A stretch of DNA of 64,000 nt, taken from contig NZ_CADFDU010000015.1 of the NCBI RefSeq assembly GCF_902833045.1, forward strand, positions 1-64,000, given 5' to 3'. A program made the position numbers and the translations under genes. The stretch is from Burkholderia sp. BCC0322. Its GTDB lineage: Bacteria; Pseudomonadota; Gammaproteobacteria; Burkholderiales; Burkholderiaceae. Positions 48,713 through 57,422 of the stretch are shown here, piece by piece. The notes under the pieces were generated by a model, which saw only the letters and a list, made by a program, of their open reading frames with translations, searched no databases and was not told the origin of the DNA. Position 1 is the stretch's first letter, and every line of letters starts with the position of its first letter.

Positions 48713-50134
48713 TCAGAACGAGATCATCCGCCCCGGGTTGAGCGCGCTCATCACGCTCATCGCGGCCTTCGCGGCGGGAATCGCGATCGGCGACAACTGG
48801 CGGCCGAGCGGAATCGCGCGATGGTCGATGCCGGTCAGCATCGAGAAATCGTCGTTACGGCCGACGAAATCGTCACAGATCGCCTTGCCGATCCGCACCG
48901 TCTGCGCGACGCCGTGACCGCTCCAGCCCTGCACCATGTACATCGGCACGCGGCCGTCGGTCTTGCGGCTATCGGTCGCGCCGTTCAGCGTGAAGTCGCT
49001 GACGCCGCTCCAGCAGTAGTCGAGCGCGAACCGGCCGTCGTGCTGCGGGAACACGGTGTTCAGCCGCGTCAGCAGGTACGCGTTCACGTCGGGCTGCGCC
49101 CAGCACGTGCCGGTGCCCTGCCCGCCGAACAGCAGGCGGTTGCCGCGTACCGGCCGGTAGTAGTCGATCTGGAACTGCGTGTCGTACACGGGCATGCCGG
49201 CCGGCATCAGCGTCGCGACATCGACGTCGAGCGGCGCCGTCACGCTCACGTAGGTAAAGAACGGTACGGTCGTCGCGGTACCGTCGTCGAGCAGCCGGAA
49301 CGTCGTGTTGTGCAGCGCGAGCACGACACCCTTGCGCGCGGTGATCGTGCCGCCCGGCGTCGTTGCGACGACACCGCTCGGCGTCTCGTCGAGTTCGAGC
49401 ACCTCGGTGCCCTCGAACAGCGCACCGCCGTTCAGCCGGAAGCCGTGCACGAGGCCGCGCACCAGCGCGAGCGGATGAATCTGCCCGCCGAGCGCGTCGA
49501 TCGCCGCGCCGTGGTACAGCCCCGAGCGCACGTATTCGTCGTGCAGCTGATGGCGGCCGACGAGCGTCACGCCCGCGTCGCCGAGATGACGGCGCGCATC
49601 CGCGCCGTCCAGCAGCGCGCTCATGTGGCCCGGGTGCACCGCCGCCGTAATGTGGCCGCGCTTGCGGTCGAGTTCGAGCGCGTAACGTACGCCGATCGCA
49701 TCGATCAGGTCCATCGATTCGGCCGATGCGAAGCGCCACAGCCGCTTCGCGTCGTCATGCGACAGGTAGTCGATCATGTCGGCGGCTTCCCAGCGCGCGA
49801 GGCCGGGCGTGAGCTGCCCGCCGTTGCGGCCCGATGCGGCCGAGCCGACGTGATGCTTGTCGACGAGGATCGTGTCGACGCCCGCCTCCGCGAGATGCAG
49901 CGCGGCCGACGCACCGAGCAGGCCCGCGCCGATCACGAGCACGTCGCATTCGGCGTCGTGCGCGAGCGGCGCGCCGTTCGCGTGACGCGACAGCGACGCC
50001 TCGTACCAGTTGGCCGGGCGCTCGCCATCGTAGCGGGCCGGGTCGCACCAGTTCCAGTTGTCCTTTTCGATGTTCAGTTGCGTGTGTTCGAAACGCGATT
50101 CGCCCTGGATCAGGGGTTGATGGTTGAAAGTCAT
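48713..50134 (-). CDS. FAD-dependent amine oxidase, DAO family (gamma-glutamylputrescine oxidase-like)
   Basis: A 473-residue flavoprotein with the N-terminal FAD-binding motif VLVIGAGLLGASAALHLAEAGVDTILVD, the GSAASGRNGGQLTPGLA segment typical of PuuB/OrdL-like oxidases, and a C-terminal WSGHGVAQT flavin contact. It probably oxidises a secondary amine with release of H2O2 or electrons; the polyamine link is inferred from subgroup similarity. A TetR repressor is divergent, with two operator copies over the predicted promoter. The start MTFNHQPLIQGE is followed by the conserved W-rich SYWxx-like region (NWNWCDPARYDGERPANWYEAS). Confidence 0.83.
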   Translation of the reverse strand: MTFNHQPLIQGESRFEHTQLNIEKDNWNWCDPARYDGERPANWYEASLSRHANGAPLAHDAECDVLVIGAGLLGASAALHLAEAGVDTILVDKHHVGSAASGRNGGQLTPGLARWEAADMIDYLSHDDAKRLWRFASAESMDLIDAIGVRYALELDRKRGHITAAVHPGHMSALLDGADARRHLGDAGVTLVGRHQLHDEYVRSGLYHGAAIDALGGQIHPLALVRGLVHGFRLNGGALFEGTEVLELDETPSGVVATTPGGTITARKGVVLALHNTTFRLLDDGTATTVPFFTYVSVTAPLDVDVATLMPAGMPVYDTQFQIDYYRPVRGNRLLFGGQGTGTCWAQPDVNAYLLTRLNTVFPQHDGRFALDYCWSGVSDFTLNGATDSRKTDGRVPMYMVQGWSGHGVAQTVRIGKAICDDFVGRNDDFSMLTGIDHRAIPLGRQLSPIAIPAAKAAMSVMSALNPGRMISF

Positions 50135-50323
50135 GATTGCACTTGCATGGTCTTGGGCCGCCTGTCGAAGAGCCTTCTGGCTTCGCGGGTGGGGCAGCCG
50201 GTTCCACTTGGGTGTCAACGAAAAAAAGGGGCGTGATGGCCCGTGTTGACGGCGGGCACGCTCGTGCCGCCTGGATCCCGGACTGTGCGAAAGCACGTCT
50301 TGAAAGGTGCCGGGACACCCAAT

Positions 50324-50371
50324 TTCTACACCGCAGAAATAATTCTACAGTGTAGAATAAACTTTCGTCAA
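50324..50371 (-). promoter_or_regulatory. Divergent promoter with tandem TetR-type operators
   Basis: Minus-strand promoter for the oxidase: -35 TTGACG (50371-50366), 18-bp spacer, -10 TAGAAT (50347-50342). A perfect palindrome, TTCTACA-G-TGTAGAA (50343-50357), covers the -10 and spacer. A degenerate copy, TTCTACACCGCAGAA (50324-50338), lies 19 bp away over the predicted start site. The adjacent TetR protein is the obvious ligand. Confidence 0.7.
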
Positions 50372-50411
50372 GTTTACAGCCGGCGCCGTATCGGCACGCC
50401 AGCCCGCATCG

Positions 50412-51059
50412 ATGAAAGACAAACCCGCCCAGGGCCCGCGCGGCCTCGACAAGGATGCAATCGTCGCGGCCGCGCTCGCGCTGCTCGAAGACGTCGGCGA
50501 AGCCGCGTTCAGCGTACGCAAGCTCGCGCAGTCGGTCGGCTGCGACCCGATGAGCGTGCTGTATCACTTCAAGTCGAAGGAAGGCCTGAGCCGCGCGATC
50601 GCGAACGCGCTGTCGCGCTCGCTCGTGCCGGTCGACGCCGCGCTGCCGTGGCACGAACGGCTGCGCGACCTCGCACGCCAGTACCGCGCGCTCGCGCTGC
50701 GCTACCCGGCGGCGTTCGCGCTGCTGCAGCGGCACATGAGTACCGGGCCGGCCGATCTCGCGCACATCGAGGCCGTGCATCGCGCGCTGGCCGACGCCGG
50801 CATCCCGCGTGCGGCGCTACCGTCGGTGTGCGTCGGCTGGTATGCAAGCGTGATCGGGCTTGCCGCGGCCGAAGCCGGCGGCCTCACGCGCGCCGCGAAC
50901 GACGTCGAGCTCGCGGAAATGGAAGCGCTGTCCGACGCCGCGCATTCGCTCGTCAAGGCAGCCGCCCCGCTCTATGCGCAGCTCGATCCGGCAGCCGTGC
51001 ACGACACGATGCTCGACGTGCTGCTCGACGGCATCGCGACGCAGGCACGCGCGGCCTGA
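50412..51059 (+). CDS. TetR-family transcriptional regulator
   Basis: A 215-residue TetR repressor with an N-terminal HTH (residues ~14-55, DAIVAAALALLEDVGEAAFSVRKLAQSVGCDPMSVLYHFKSKEGL), then a ligand-binding domain. It is divergent from the DAO-family oxidase and probably represses it and itself through the TTCTACA/TGTAGAA operators at 50324-50357. Confidence 0.87.
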   Translation: MKDKPAQGPRGLDKDAIVAAALALLEDVGEAAFSVRKLAQSVGCDPMSVLYHFKSKEGLSRAIANALSRSLVPVDAALPWHERLRDLARQYRALALRYPAAFALLQRHMSTGPADLAHIEAVHRALADAGIPRAALPSVCVGWYASVIGLAAAEAGGLTRAANDVELAEMEALSDAAHSLVKAAAPLYAQLDPAAVHDTMLDVLLDGIATQARAA

Positions 51060-51089
51060 CCGGCCCGCGGGCCGCAAGTCCACCAACGA

Positions 51090-51115
51090 AAAAGGCGCCC
51101 CGCAGGGCGCCTTTT
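51090..51115. terminator. Terminator between the TetR gene and gntK
   Basis: AAAAGGCGCCC, CGCA, GGGCGCCTTTT: a symmetric stem with A and T runs, serving two convergent genes. Confidence 0.85.
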
Positions 51116-51140
51116 GCATGACGATTGCCGTGAACCGCGC

Positions 51141-51644
51141 TCAGTGCTGCTGCGCGTGGCCGATCTTCAGCATGACCTGATCGACGATCTGCTCGGGCGT
51201 CAGCTCGATGCTGACCTCGATCGCTTCGTCCGGGCCGGGCTCCTCGAGCGTGTCCAGCTGGCTCTTCAGCAGCGACGGATCGAAGAAATGACCGGTGCGG
51301 TTCTTCAGGCGCTCGTGCAACACCTCGAACGAACCCTTCAGATACACGAACCGCACGTCGGTGTCGGTGCCGCGCAGCACGTCGCGGTACGAGCGCTTCA
51401 GCGACGAGCACGTGAACACGGCCGTCTCGCCGGCACGCTGCTTTTCCTCGATGGCTGCGCGAATCGTGCGCAGCCACGGCCAGCGGTCGTCGTCGGTCAG
51501 CGGAATGCCGTGGTGCATCTTTTCCTTGTTCGCCGCGCTGTGAAACGCGTCGCCATCGGTATAGCTGCACGACAGGCGTTCCGCCAGCATTTCGCCGATT
51601 CGCGACTTGCCCGCGCCCGACACGCCCATTGCGATCAGAATCAT
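51141..51644 (-). CDS. gntK: Gluconokinase
   Basis: A 167-residue P-loop kinase making 6-phosphogluconate from gluconate. Walker A is MGVSGAGKSRIGEML; YTDGDAFHSAANKEKMHHGIPLTDDDRWPWL binds gluconate. It feeds edd/eda encoded upstream on the same strand. It starts 13 bases after gntP, so the two form an operon. Confidence 0.94.
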   Translation of the reverse strand: MILIAMGVSGAGKSRIGEMLAERLSCSYTDGDAFHSAANKEKMHHGIPLTDDDRWPWLRTIRAAIEEKQRAGETAVFTCSSLKRSYRDVLRGTDTDVRFVYLKGSFEVLHERLKNRTGHFFDPSLLKSQLDTLEEPGPDEAIEVSIELTPEQIVDQVMLKIGHAQQH

Positions 51645-51657
51645 TGACTACCCCTTC

Positions 51658-53019
51658 TTACAAAACCATGCTCAGCAGCAGCGTGAAGCCAAGACCAAGC
51701 ACCGAGATGATGGTTTCGAGCAACGACCAGGTCTTGAACGTCTGACCGACCGTCATCCCGAAGTATTCCTTGATCAGCCAGAAGCCGCCGTCGTTCACGT
51801 GCGAGAAGATCAGCGAGCCCGAGCCCGTGGCGAGCACCAGCAGTTCCGGGCTGACCGTCGTGCCGGCCGCCGCGGCGATCGGCGCGACGATGCCGCAGGC
51901 CGTGGTCATCGCGACCGTCGCCGAACCCGTCGCGAGACGCATCAGCGCGGCGACGAACCAGCCGAGCAGCAGCGGCGACAGGTGCGCGTGCTTCGCGGTT
52001 TCGACGATCTGCTGCGAAATCCCGCTGTCGCGCAGGACGCCGCCGAAGCCGCCGCCCGCGCCGACGATCAGCGTGATGCCGGCGATCGGCGCCAGGCACT
52101 CGCCGCAGAACTTCTGGATCTGGTCGCGGTTGAAGCCCTGCAGCTTGCCGAACGTGAAGAAGCTCACGAGCACGGCGATCAGCAGCGCGACGTCCGAGTT
52201 GCCGGCAAAGCGCAGCAGGTTGTTCGGCAGCGACTTCGGTGCGAACAGCAGGTCGGCCCAGCTGCCGACGAGCATCAGCACGACGGGCAGCAGGATCGTG
52301 AACAGCGTGATGCCGAAGCTCGGCAGTTCACGCTTGCGGCCATCCGTGTGCGTGTCGACGAATTGAGCGGCGAGCGGGTTGTTCTCCGGCAGCTTCACGA
52401 ACTTCGAGATCGTCAGCGCGAACACCGGGCCCGCGATGATCGCGGTCGGCACGCCGACGAGCAGGCCGAACGCGATCGTCTTGCCGATATCGGCGCCGTA
52501 TTGCTGTACGGCCAGCAGTGCGGCCGGGTGCGGCGGGATCAGGCCGTGCACGACGGACAGGCCGGCCACCATCGGCAGGCCGACGACGAGCAGCGACTTG
52601 CCGGTGCGCTTCGCGACGTTGAACGCGATCGGGATCAGCAGCACGAAGCCGACTTCGAAGAACACCGGCAGGCCGACGATGATCGCGACGAACATCATCG
52701 CCCAGTGGATGTTCTTTTCACCGAACCAGTCGATCAGCGTGGTCGCGATCCGCTCGGCGCCGCCCGATTCGGCCATCATCTTGCCGAGCATCGTGCCAAG
52801 GCCGACGACGATCGCGATGTGGCCGAGCGTGCCGCCGGTGCCCGCCTCGAACGACTTGACGATCTTGTCCATCGGCATGCCGACGACCAGGCCGAGGCCG
52901 AGCGAGACGATGATCAGCACCAGGAACGGGTAGATCTTGTAGCGCGCGATCATCAGGATCAGCGCGGCGATCGCGATCAGCGTGAATACGAGCAGCATGC
53001 TGCCTTGGACAGCCCCCAT
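51658..53019 (-). CDS. gntP: Gluconate:H+ symporter, GntP family
   Basis: A 453-residue polytopic permease with about 12-14 hydrophobic segments. GntP-family landmarks include LGLVVGMPMDKIVKSFEAGTGGTLGHIAIVVGLGTMLGKMMAESGGAERIA and LIPPHPAALLAVQQYGADIGKT. It imports gluconate for gntK. It has its own upstream region with a LacI-type palindrome, so it may be induced separately from edd-eda. Confidence 0.92.
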   Translation of the reverse strand: MGAVQGSMLLVFTLIAIAALILMIARYKIYPFLVLIIVSLGLGLVVGMPMDKIVKSFEAGTGGTLGHIAIVVGLGTMLGKMMAESGGAERIATTLIDWFGEKNIHWAMMFVAIIVGLPVFFEVGFVLLIPIAFNVAKRTGKSLLVVGLPMVAGLSVVHGLIPPHPAALLAVQQYGADIGKTIAFGLLVGVPTAIIAGPVFALTISKFVKLPENNPLAAQFVDTHTDGRKRELPSFGITLFTILLPVVLMLVGSWADLLFAPKSLPNNLLRFAGNSDVALLIAVLVSFFTFGKLQGFNRDQIQKFCGECLAPIAGITLIVGAGGGFGGVLRDSGISQQIVETAKHAHLSPLLLGWFVAALMRLATGSATVAMTTACGIVAPIAAAAGTTVSPELLVLATGSGSLIFSHVNDGGFWLIKEYFGMTVGQTFKTWSLLETIISVLGLGFTLLLSMVL

Positions 53020-53150
53020 GTGGCACTCCTCCTAGAATTGTTCGAGCCGGGCGAGTTGTTGCGAGTATGCCCGGCTATGCAGGTCTCCGAAACACGGGGG
53101 GTACCCACCCCGTCAGGACGCTGAATTTTACTTATCTTTACGGTCCGCGG

Positions 53151-53166
53151 ATAGAACCGGTTCCAT
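53151..53166. promoter_or_regulatory. LacI-type operator candidate upstream of gntP
   Basis: ATAGAACCGGTTCCAT is palindromic about a central CG, the layout of LacI/GalR-family operators. It lies about 130 bases before the gntP start and just downstream of the eda terminator. No LacI-family gene is in the window, so the regulator would be encoded elsewhere. Confidence 0.5.
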
Positions 53167-53170
53167 CAGC

Positions 53171-53215
53171 AAAAACCCTCGGCAAAACAAGCACTAAGGC
53201 TCGCTTTCCGAGGGT
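53171..53215 (-). terminator. Terminator after eda
   Basis: On the minus strand ACCCTCGG pairs with CCGAGGGT around a ~25-nt loop, followed by TTTTT. It lies 24 bases after the eda stop. Confidence 0.7.
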
Positions 53216-53238
53216 CAAACCGCCATTTCGTACAAGTC

Positions 53239-53865
53239 TTAACGGGGCAGCTGGCTCGCAGCTTGCGCGAGACGCGTGACTTCGGCCCAGTCCTGCGCGG
53301 CGAGCGCGGCTTTCGGCGTGAGCCACGAACCGCCGACGCAGACGACGTTCGGCAGTTTCAGGAAATTCGGCGCCGTTTCGACGGTGATGCCGCCGGTCGG
53401 GCAGAACTTCAGCGCCGGGAACGGGCCGTGGAACGCCTGCAGCATCGGTACGCCGCCCGCCTGCTGCGCGGGGAAGAACTTCACGATCTCGTAGCCGAAT
53501 TCGAGCGCCTGGATGATGTCGCTCGGCGTCATCACGCCCGGCAGCAGCGGCAGGCCCGCGTCGAGCGACGCGAGGTGCAGCTCCTTCGTCAGGCCCGGCG
53601 ACACGCCGAACTTCGCGCCCGCGCGCTTCGCCTGCTCGCAATGCTCCGGCTTCGTGATCGTGCCGACGCCGACGACGATGTCGTCCGCGAGCTGGCTCGC
53701 ACGCTGGATCGCCTCCAGGCCGGCCGGCGTGCGCAGCGTGATCTCGAGCACCTTCACGCCACCCGCGTGCAACGCGCGCGACACGTGTTCGCCCTGCTCG
53801 ACCGAGTCGAATGCGAGCACCGGGATGACCGGGCCCAGCTTCACGATTTCAGCAATCGTCTTCAT
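53239..53865 (-). CDS. eda: KDPG/KHG aldolase
   Basis: A 208-residue class I aldolase that splits 2-keto-3-deoxy-6-phosphogluconate to pyruvate and glyceraldehyde-3-P. Motifs are PVIPVLAFDSVEQGEHVSRAL, VLEITLRTPAGLEAI (catalytic Glu), VGVGTI and the Schiff-base Lys in FGYEIVKFFPAQ. GGWLT-like GGSWLTPK is near the end. It starts 19 bases after edd, so edd-eda is one operon. Confidence 0.95.
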   Translation of the reverse strand: MKTIAEIVKLGPVIPVLAFDSVEQGEHVSRALHAGGVKVLEITLRTPAGLEAIQRASQLADDIVVGVGTITKPEHCEQAKRAGAKFGVSPGLTKELHLASLDAGLPLLPGVMTPSDIIQALEFGYEIVKFFPAQQAGGVPMLQAFHGPFPALKFCPTGGITVETAPNFLKLPNVVCVGGSWLTPKAALAAQDWAEVTRLAQAASQLPR

Positions 53866-53884
53866 TGAATTGGCTCCTTGAAAT

Positions 53885-55741
53885 TCATGCGGCGACGTGG
53901 GCGGCCGTTTCGCCGACCAGCGCGCCGAAAACCGATGCGCCCTGCTCGGCCGGCGCGGCGGCCGCGCGGAACACGCCGAACAGTTCACGCCCGAAACCGA
54001 CCTCGTTCTCGGCCTGGTGCAGCGGCTGCGCGACCGGGCGCGCCTGCCACTCGGCGGCGTCGACCTCGATGTCGAGCACGCCGGCTTCCGCGTCGATCAC
54101 GAGCGTATCGCCCGTCTTCACCTTGCCGAGCGGGCCGGCCAGCAGCGCCTCCGGCGACACGTGGATCACGGCCGGCACCTTGCCCGACGCGCCCGACATG
54201 CGGCCGTCGGTGACGAGCGCGACATGGAAGCCCTGATCCTGCAGCACGCCGAGCAGCGGCGTCAAACGGTGCAGCTCGGGCATCCCGTTCGCGCGCGCGC
54301 CCTGGAAGCGCACCACCGCGACGAAATCGCGCTTCAGCTCGCCGCGATCGAATGCTTCCTGCACGGCTTCCTGCGAATCGAACACGATCGCGGGGGCGAT
54401 CACCTTGCGGTGCTCGGGCGCGACCGCCGAAATCTTGATCACGCCGCGGCCGAGCCGGCCCTGCATCAGGCGCAGGCCGCCGTCCGGCTGGAACGGGTCG
54501 CCAATGCCGCGCAGCACCTTCGTGTCGTGGCTCTCGGCCGCGCCGTCGACCCACGTCAGCTTGCCGTCGATCAGCTTCGGCTCCTTCGTGTAGTGCGACA
54601 GTCCCTTGCCGGCCACCGTCGTCACGTCCTCGTGCAGCAGTCCGCCTTCGAGCAAGTTGCGCACCAGGAACGCGACGCCGCCCGCCGCGTGGAAGTGGTT
54701 CACGTCGGCCTTGCCGTTCGGGTAGATCTTCGCGAGCAGCGGCACGACGGCCGACAGTTCGTCGAAATCGTTCCAGTCGATCAGGATGCCGGCCGCGCGC
54801 GCGATCGCGACGAGGTGCAGCGTGTGGTTGGTCGAGCCGCCCGTCGCGAGCAGCGCGACGATCCCGTTGACGATCGCCTTCTCGTCGATCACATGGCCGA
54901 TCGGCGTGTAATGGCCGCGCTCGACGGTCAGGTCGAGTACGCGACGCGCAGCCTCGGCCGTCAGCGCGGTGCGCAGCGGCGTGTGCGGGTGGACGAACGC
55001 CGAACCCGGCAGATGCAGCCCCATCAGCTCCATCAGCATCTGGTTACTGTTCGCGGTGCCGTAGAACGTGCATGTACCGTGGCCGTGATACGCGGCCGAT
55101 TCGGCTTCGAGCAGCGCATCGCGGCCGACCTGGCCGGTCGCGAACTGCTGGCGGATCTTCGCCTTGTCGTCGTTCGACAGGCCGCTCGTCATCGGGCCGG
55201 CCGGCACGAAGATCGTCGGCAGATGGCCGAACTGCAGCGCGCCGATCAGCAGGCCCGGCACGATCTTGTCGCAGATGCCCAGGCAGAGCGCCGCGTCGAA
55301 CATGTTGTGCGTGAGCGCGATTGCCGTGCCCATCGCGATCGCCTCGCGCGAGAACAGCGACAGCTCCATCCCCGGGTTGCCCTGCGTGACGCCGTCGCAC
55401 ATCGCCGGTACGCCGCCCGCGAACTGCGCGACACCGCCGTTCTCGCGCGCGGCCGCCTTGATGATGTCGGGGAAATCCTTGTACGGCGCGTGCGCGGACA
55501 GCATCTCGTTGTACGAGGACACGATGCCGATGTTCGGCTCGCGGATCGCCTTGATCGCGAACTTGTCGTTGCCTTCGAGGCCCGCGAAGCCGTGCGCGAG
55601 GTTCGCGCACGACAGCGCGCCGCGCGCCGGGAACTTGCCCTGCGCGCCGTCGATGCGCTGCAGATAGGCGGAACGGGTCGATTGGCTGCGGGCGATCACG
55701 CGTTCGGTGACCTTCGCCAGAGTGGGGTGCAGCGACGTCAT
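53885..55741 (-). CDS. edd: 6-phosphogluconate dehydratase
   Basis: A 618-residue IlvD/Edd-family [Fe-S] dehydratase making KDPG from 6-phosphogluconate. Cluster-ligand cysteines lie in [12 protein letters not shown] and [29 protein letters not shown] and [15 protein letters not shown] are family signatures. With eda it forms the Entner-Doudoroff shunt. It is preceded by a HexR-type operator at 55825-55839 lying between its -35 and -10. Confidence 0.95.
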   Translation of the reverse strand: MTSLHPTLAKVTERVIARSQSTRSAYLQRIDGAQGKFPARGALSCANLAHGFAGLEGNDKFAIKAIREPNIGIVSSYNEMLSAHAPYKDFPDIIKAAARENGGVAQFAGGVPAMCDGVTQGNPGMELSLFSREAIAMGTAIALTHNMFDAALCLGICDKIVPGLLIGALQFGHLPTIFVPAGPMTSGLSNDDKAKIRQQFATGQVGRDALLEAESAAYHGHGTCTFYGTANSNQMLMELMGLHLPGSAFVHPHTPLRTALTAEAARRVLDLTVERGHYTPIGHVIDEKAIVNGIVALLATGGSTNHTLHLVAIARAAGILIDWNDFDELSAVVPLLAKIYPNGKADVNHFHAAGGVAFLVRNLLEGGLLHEDVTTVAGKGLSHYTKEPKLIDGKLTWVDGAAESHDTKVLRGIGDPFQPDGGLRLMQGRLGRGVIKISAVAPEHRKVIAPAIVFDSQEAVQEAFDRGELKRDFVAVVRFQGARANGMPELHRLTPLLGVLQDQGFHVALVTDGRMSGASGKVPAVIHVSPEALLAGPLGKVKTGDTLVIDAEAGVLDIEVDAAEWQARPVAQPLHQAENEVGFGRELFGVFRAAAAPAEQGASVFGALVGETAAHVAA

Positions 55742-55819
55742 GCTGGGCGCTCCTGTATGCCGGCCGACACCGGCGGTTGGAATCGTGGGGACGGTCGAAC
55801 ACGTCGACAGAACGAAGCC

Positions 55820-55848
55820 AGTCTAGTAGAAAAACTACAAGCATGCAA
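55820..55848 (-). promoter_or_regulatory. edd promoter with HexR-type operator
   Basis: Minus strand: -35 TTGCAT (55848-55843), 17-bp spacer, -10 TAGACT (55825-55820). The near-palindrome TGTAGTTTTTCTACT (55839-55825) fills the spacer. It matches the site before hexR at 13 of 15 positions and the TGTARTnnnAYTACA-like HexR consensus recalled for proteobacteria. Confidence 0.7.
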
Positions 55849-55896
55849 TGCGGATCGATTCGCACGCAATCCTCACTCCCGCCACCAGCAAGGCTT

Positions 55897-55918
55897 TAAT
55901 TAGTGAAAACCCTAATTA
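55897..55918. promoter_or_regulatory. Central dyad in the edd-hexR spacer
   Basis: TAATTAG, 8-bp spacer, CTAATTA: 7-bp perfect arms between the two HexR-type sites. It differs from them and may bind another protein or be a degenerate extra site. Confidence 0.4.
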
Positions 55919-55967
55919 CCCTCGCCATCTCGGCGCCGGAAGCACTGTAATAGCGCTAGTATTTTTA

Positions 55968-56000
55968 TGTAGATTTTCTACAATTCGATTGCGATACACT
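55968..56000 (+). promoter_or_regulatory. hexR promoter with HexR-type operator
   Basis: TGTAGATTTTCTACA (55968-55982) is a perfect TGTAGA/TCTACA palindrome with a TTT centre. It overlaps the -35 zone of a TACACT -10 (55995-56000), 35 bases before the hexR start. This suggests autorepression relieved by KDPG. Confidence 0.7.
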
Positions 56001-56034
56001 CGCTCATTCGAACCCGATTTCTGCCTGCCGCCCC

Positions 56035-56883
56035 ATGCTGCCCCGCATTGAAGCAATCCGCGCCGAGTTGCGCCCGTCCGAGCGCAAGCTCGCCGACTAC
56101 ATCCTCGCCGCGCCGCGCGAGGTGCTCGACCTCGCGATGACCGAGCTGTCGACGCGCGCGGGCGTCAGCCAGCCGACGATCGCCCGCTTCTGCCAGGCGC
56201 TCGGCTGCAGCGGCTTTCGCGAGTTCAAGATCCGGCTCGCGCAGAGCGTCGCGCCGGGCGTGTCGTCGGTCTATCGCGACGTCGAGCCCGACGAACCGGC
56301 GCCCGGCATCATCGGCAAGGTGTTCGACCGCACGATCGGGGCGCTGATCGAGGTGCGCAACAGCCTGTCTGCGGGCAGCGTTGCCGATGCGATCGCACTG
56401 CTGTCGAACGCATCGCGGATCGAGTTCTACGGCGCCGGCGGCTCGGGCATCGCCGCGCAGGACATCCAGCACAAGTTCTTCCGGCTCGGCGTGCCGAGCG
56501 TCGCGTATTCCGATCCGCACACGTTCTCGATGTCGTCGGCGCTGCTCGGGCCGCACGACGTCGTCGTCGCGATCTCGAACACCGGCCGCACGCGCGACAT
56601 CGTCGACGCCGCACGCTCCGCGCTCGCGTGCGGCGCGAAGGTCGTCGCAATTACGCAGAGCCACTCGCCGCTCGCGAAGCTCGCGACGGTGAGTCTCGCG
56701 TCGAACGTTGCGGAGGAAACGGACGTGTTCTCGCCGATGACGTCGCGGATGTCGCATCTCGCGATCGGCGACATCCTCGCGGTCGGCGTCGCGCTGTCGC
56801 GCGGCCCGGCGCTGATGGAACGGGTCGGCCGCGCGAAGGAGGCGATCACGCGCCGCCGGATCGACGACGGCGCGAAGGATTGA
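56035..56883 (+). CDS. hexR: HexR-type transcriptional regulator (MurR/RpiR family)
   Basis: A 282-residue protein with an N-terminal RpiR HTH (residues ~1-75; LAMTELSTRAGVSQPTIARFCQALGCSGFREFKIRLAQ) and a C-terminal SIS sugar-phosphate-binding domain (residues ~110-245, FYGAGGSGIAAQDIQHKFFRLG and VVAISNTGRTRDIVDAA). HexR represses edd/zwf-type genes and is released by KDPG. It is divergent from edd, with matching operators before both genes. Confidence 0.92.
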   Translation: MLPRIEAIRAELRPSERKLADYILAAPREVLDLAMTELSTRAGVSQPTIARFCQALGCSGFREFKIRLAQSVAPGVSSVYRDVEPDEPAPGIIGKVFDRTIGALIEVRNSLSAGSVADAIALLSNASRIEFYGAGGSGIAAQDIQHKFFRLGVPSVAYSDPHTFSMSSALLGPHDVVVAISNTGRTRDIVDAARSALACGAKVVAITQSHSPLAKLATVSLASNVAEETDVFSPMTSRMSHLAIGDILAVGVALSRGPALMERVGRAKEAITRRRIDDGAKD

Positions 56884-56916
56884 GCCGGCACTGCTGCCGT
56901 CCGCGCGTAAACGACA

Positions 56917-56940
56917 AACGGCGCCCCTCGGGGCGCCGTT
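56917..56940. terminator. GC hairpin between hexR and the hemJ-like gene
   Basis: AACGGCGCCCC and GGGGCGCCGTT form an 11-bp perfect stem with a TC loop. T runs are weak, so termination may be partial. The flanking genes are convergent. Confidence 0.55.
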
Positions 56941-56980
56941 GCACATCGGGCTGTGCCGGCAACCTCCCCGGCCAAACCGC

Positions 56981-57403
56981 TCAGAACGGCTTGATCACGA
57001 CCAGCGCGACCGCCGCGAGCATGCCAAGCACCGGCAGCTCGTTGAACACGCGATACCACTTGTCGGTGCGGCGGTTCTCACCGCGCTCGAACACCCGCAG
57101 CAAGTGCCCGCAATACGCGTGATAGATGATGAGCAGCAGCACGACCGTCACCTTCGCATGAATCCAGCCCTGCCCCTGCCCGATGCCGATCGCGAGCCAG
57201 AGCCACAGCCCGCAGGCCAGCGCCGGCACCGCGATCATCGTCATGAAGCGGAACAGCTTGCGTGCCATCAGCAGCAGGCGCCGCACGGCGGCCGGATCGG
57301 TTTCCATGGCCAGGTTCACGTAGATGCGCGGCAAGTAGAACAACCCTGCAAACCACGCGGCGATCAGAACGATATGGAACGTCTTGACCCAGAGCATCGC
57401 CAT
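56981..57403 (-). CDS. hemJ: HemJ/CopD-family membrane protein, probable protoporphyrinogen IX oxidase
   Basis: A 140-residue protein with four transmembrane helices. It starts with the HemJ-like LWVKTFHIVLIAAWFAGLFYLPRIYVNLA (conserved His in the first helix), with a conserved Lys in WIHAKVTVVLLLIIYHAYCG. HemJ proteins oxidise protoporphyrinogen IX in haem synthesis and bind haem b. It follows proA on the same strand by 19 bases, as in other beta-proteobacteria. CopD-like annotation is the alternative. Confidence 0.82.
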   Translation of the reverse strand: MAMLWVKTFHIVLIAAWFAGLFYLPRIYVNLAMETDPAAVRRLLLMARKLFRFMTMIAVPALACGLWLWLAIGIGQGQGWIHAKVTVVLLLIIYHAYCGHLLRVFERGENRRTDKWYRVFNELPVLGMLAAVALVVIKPF

Positions 57404-57422
57404 CGGTTGTGTGCCTCGCTGT

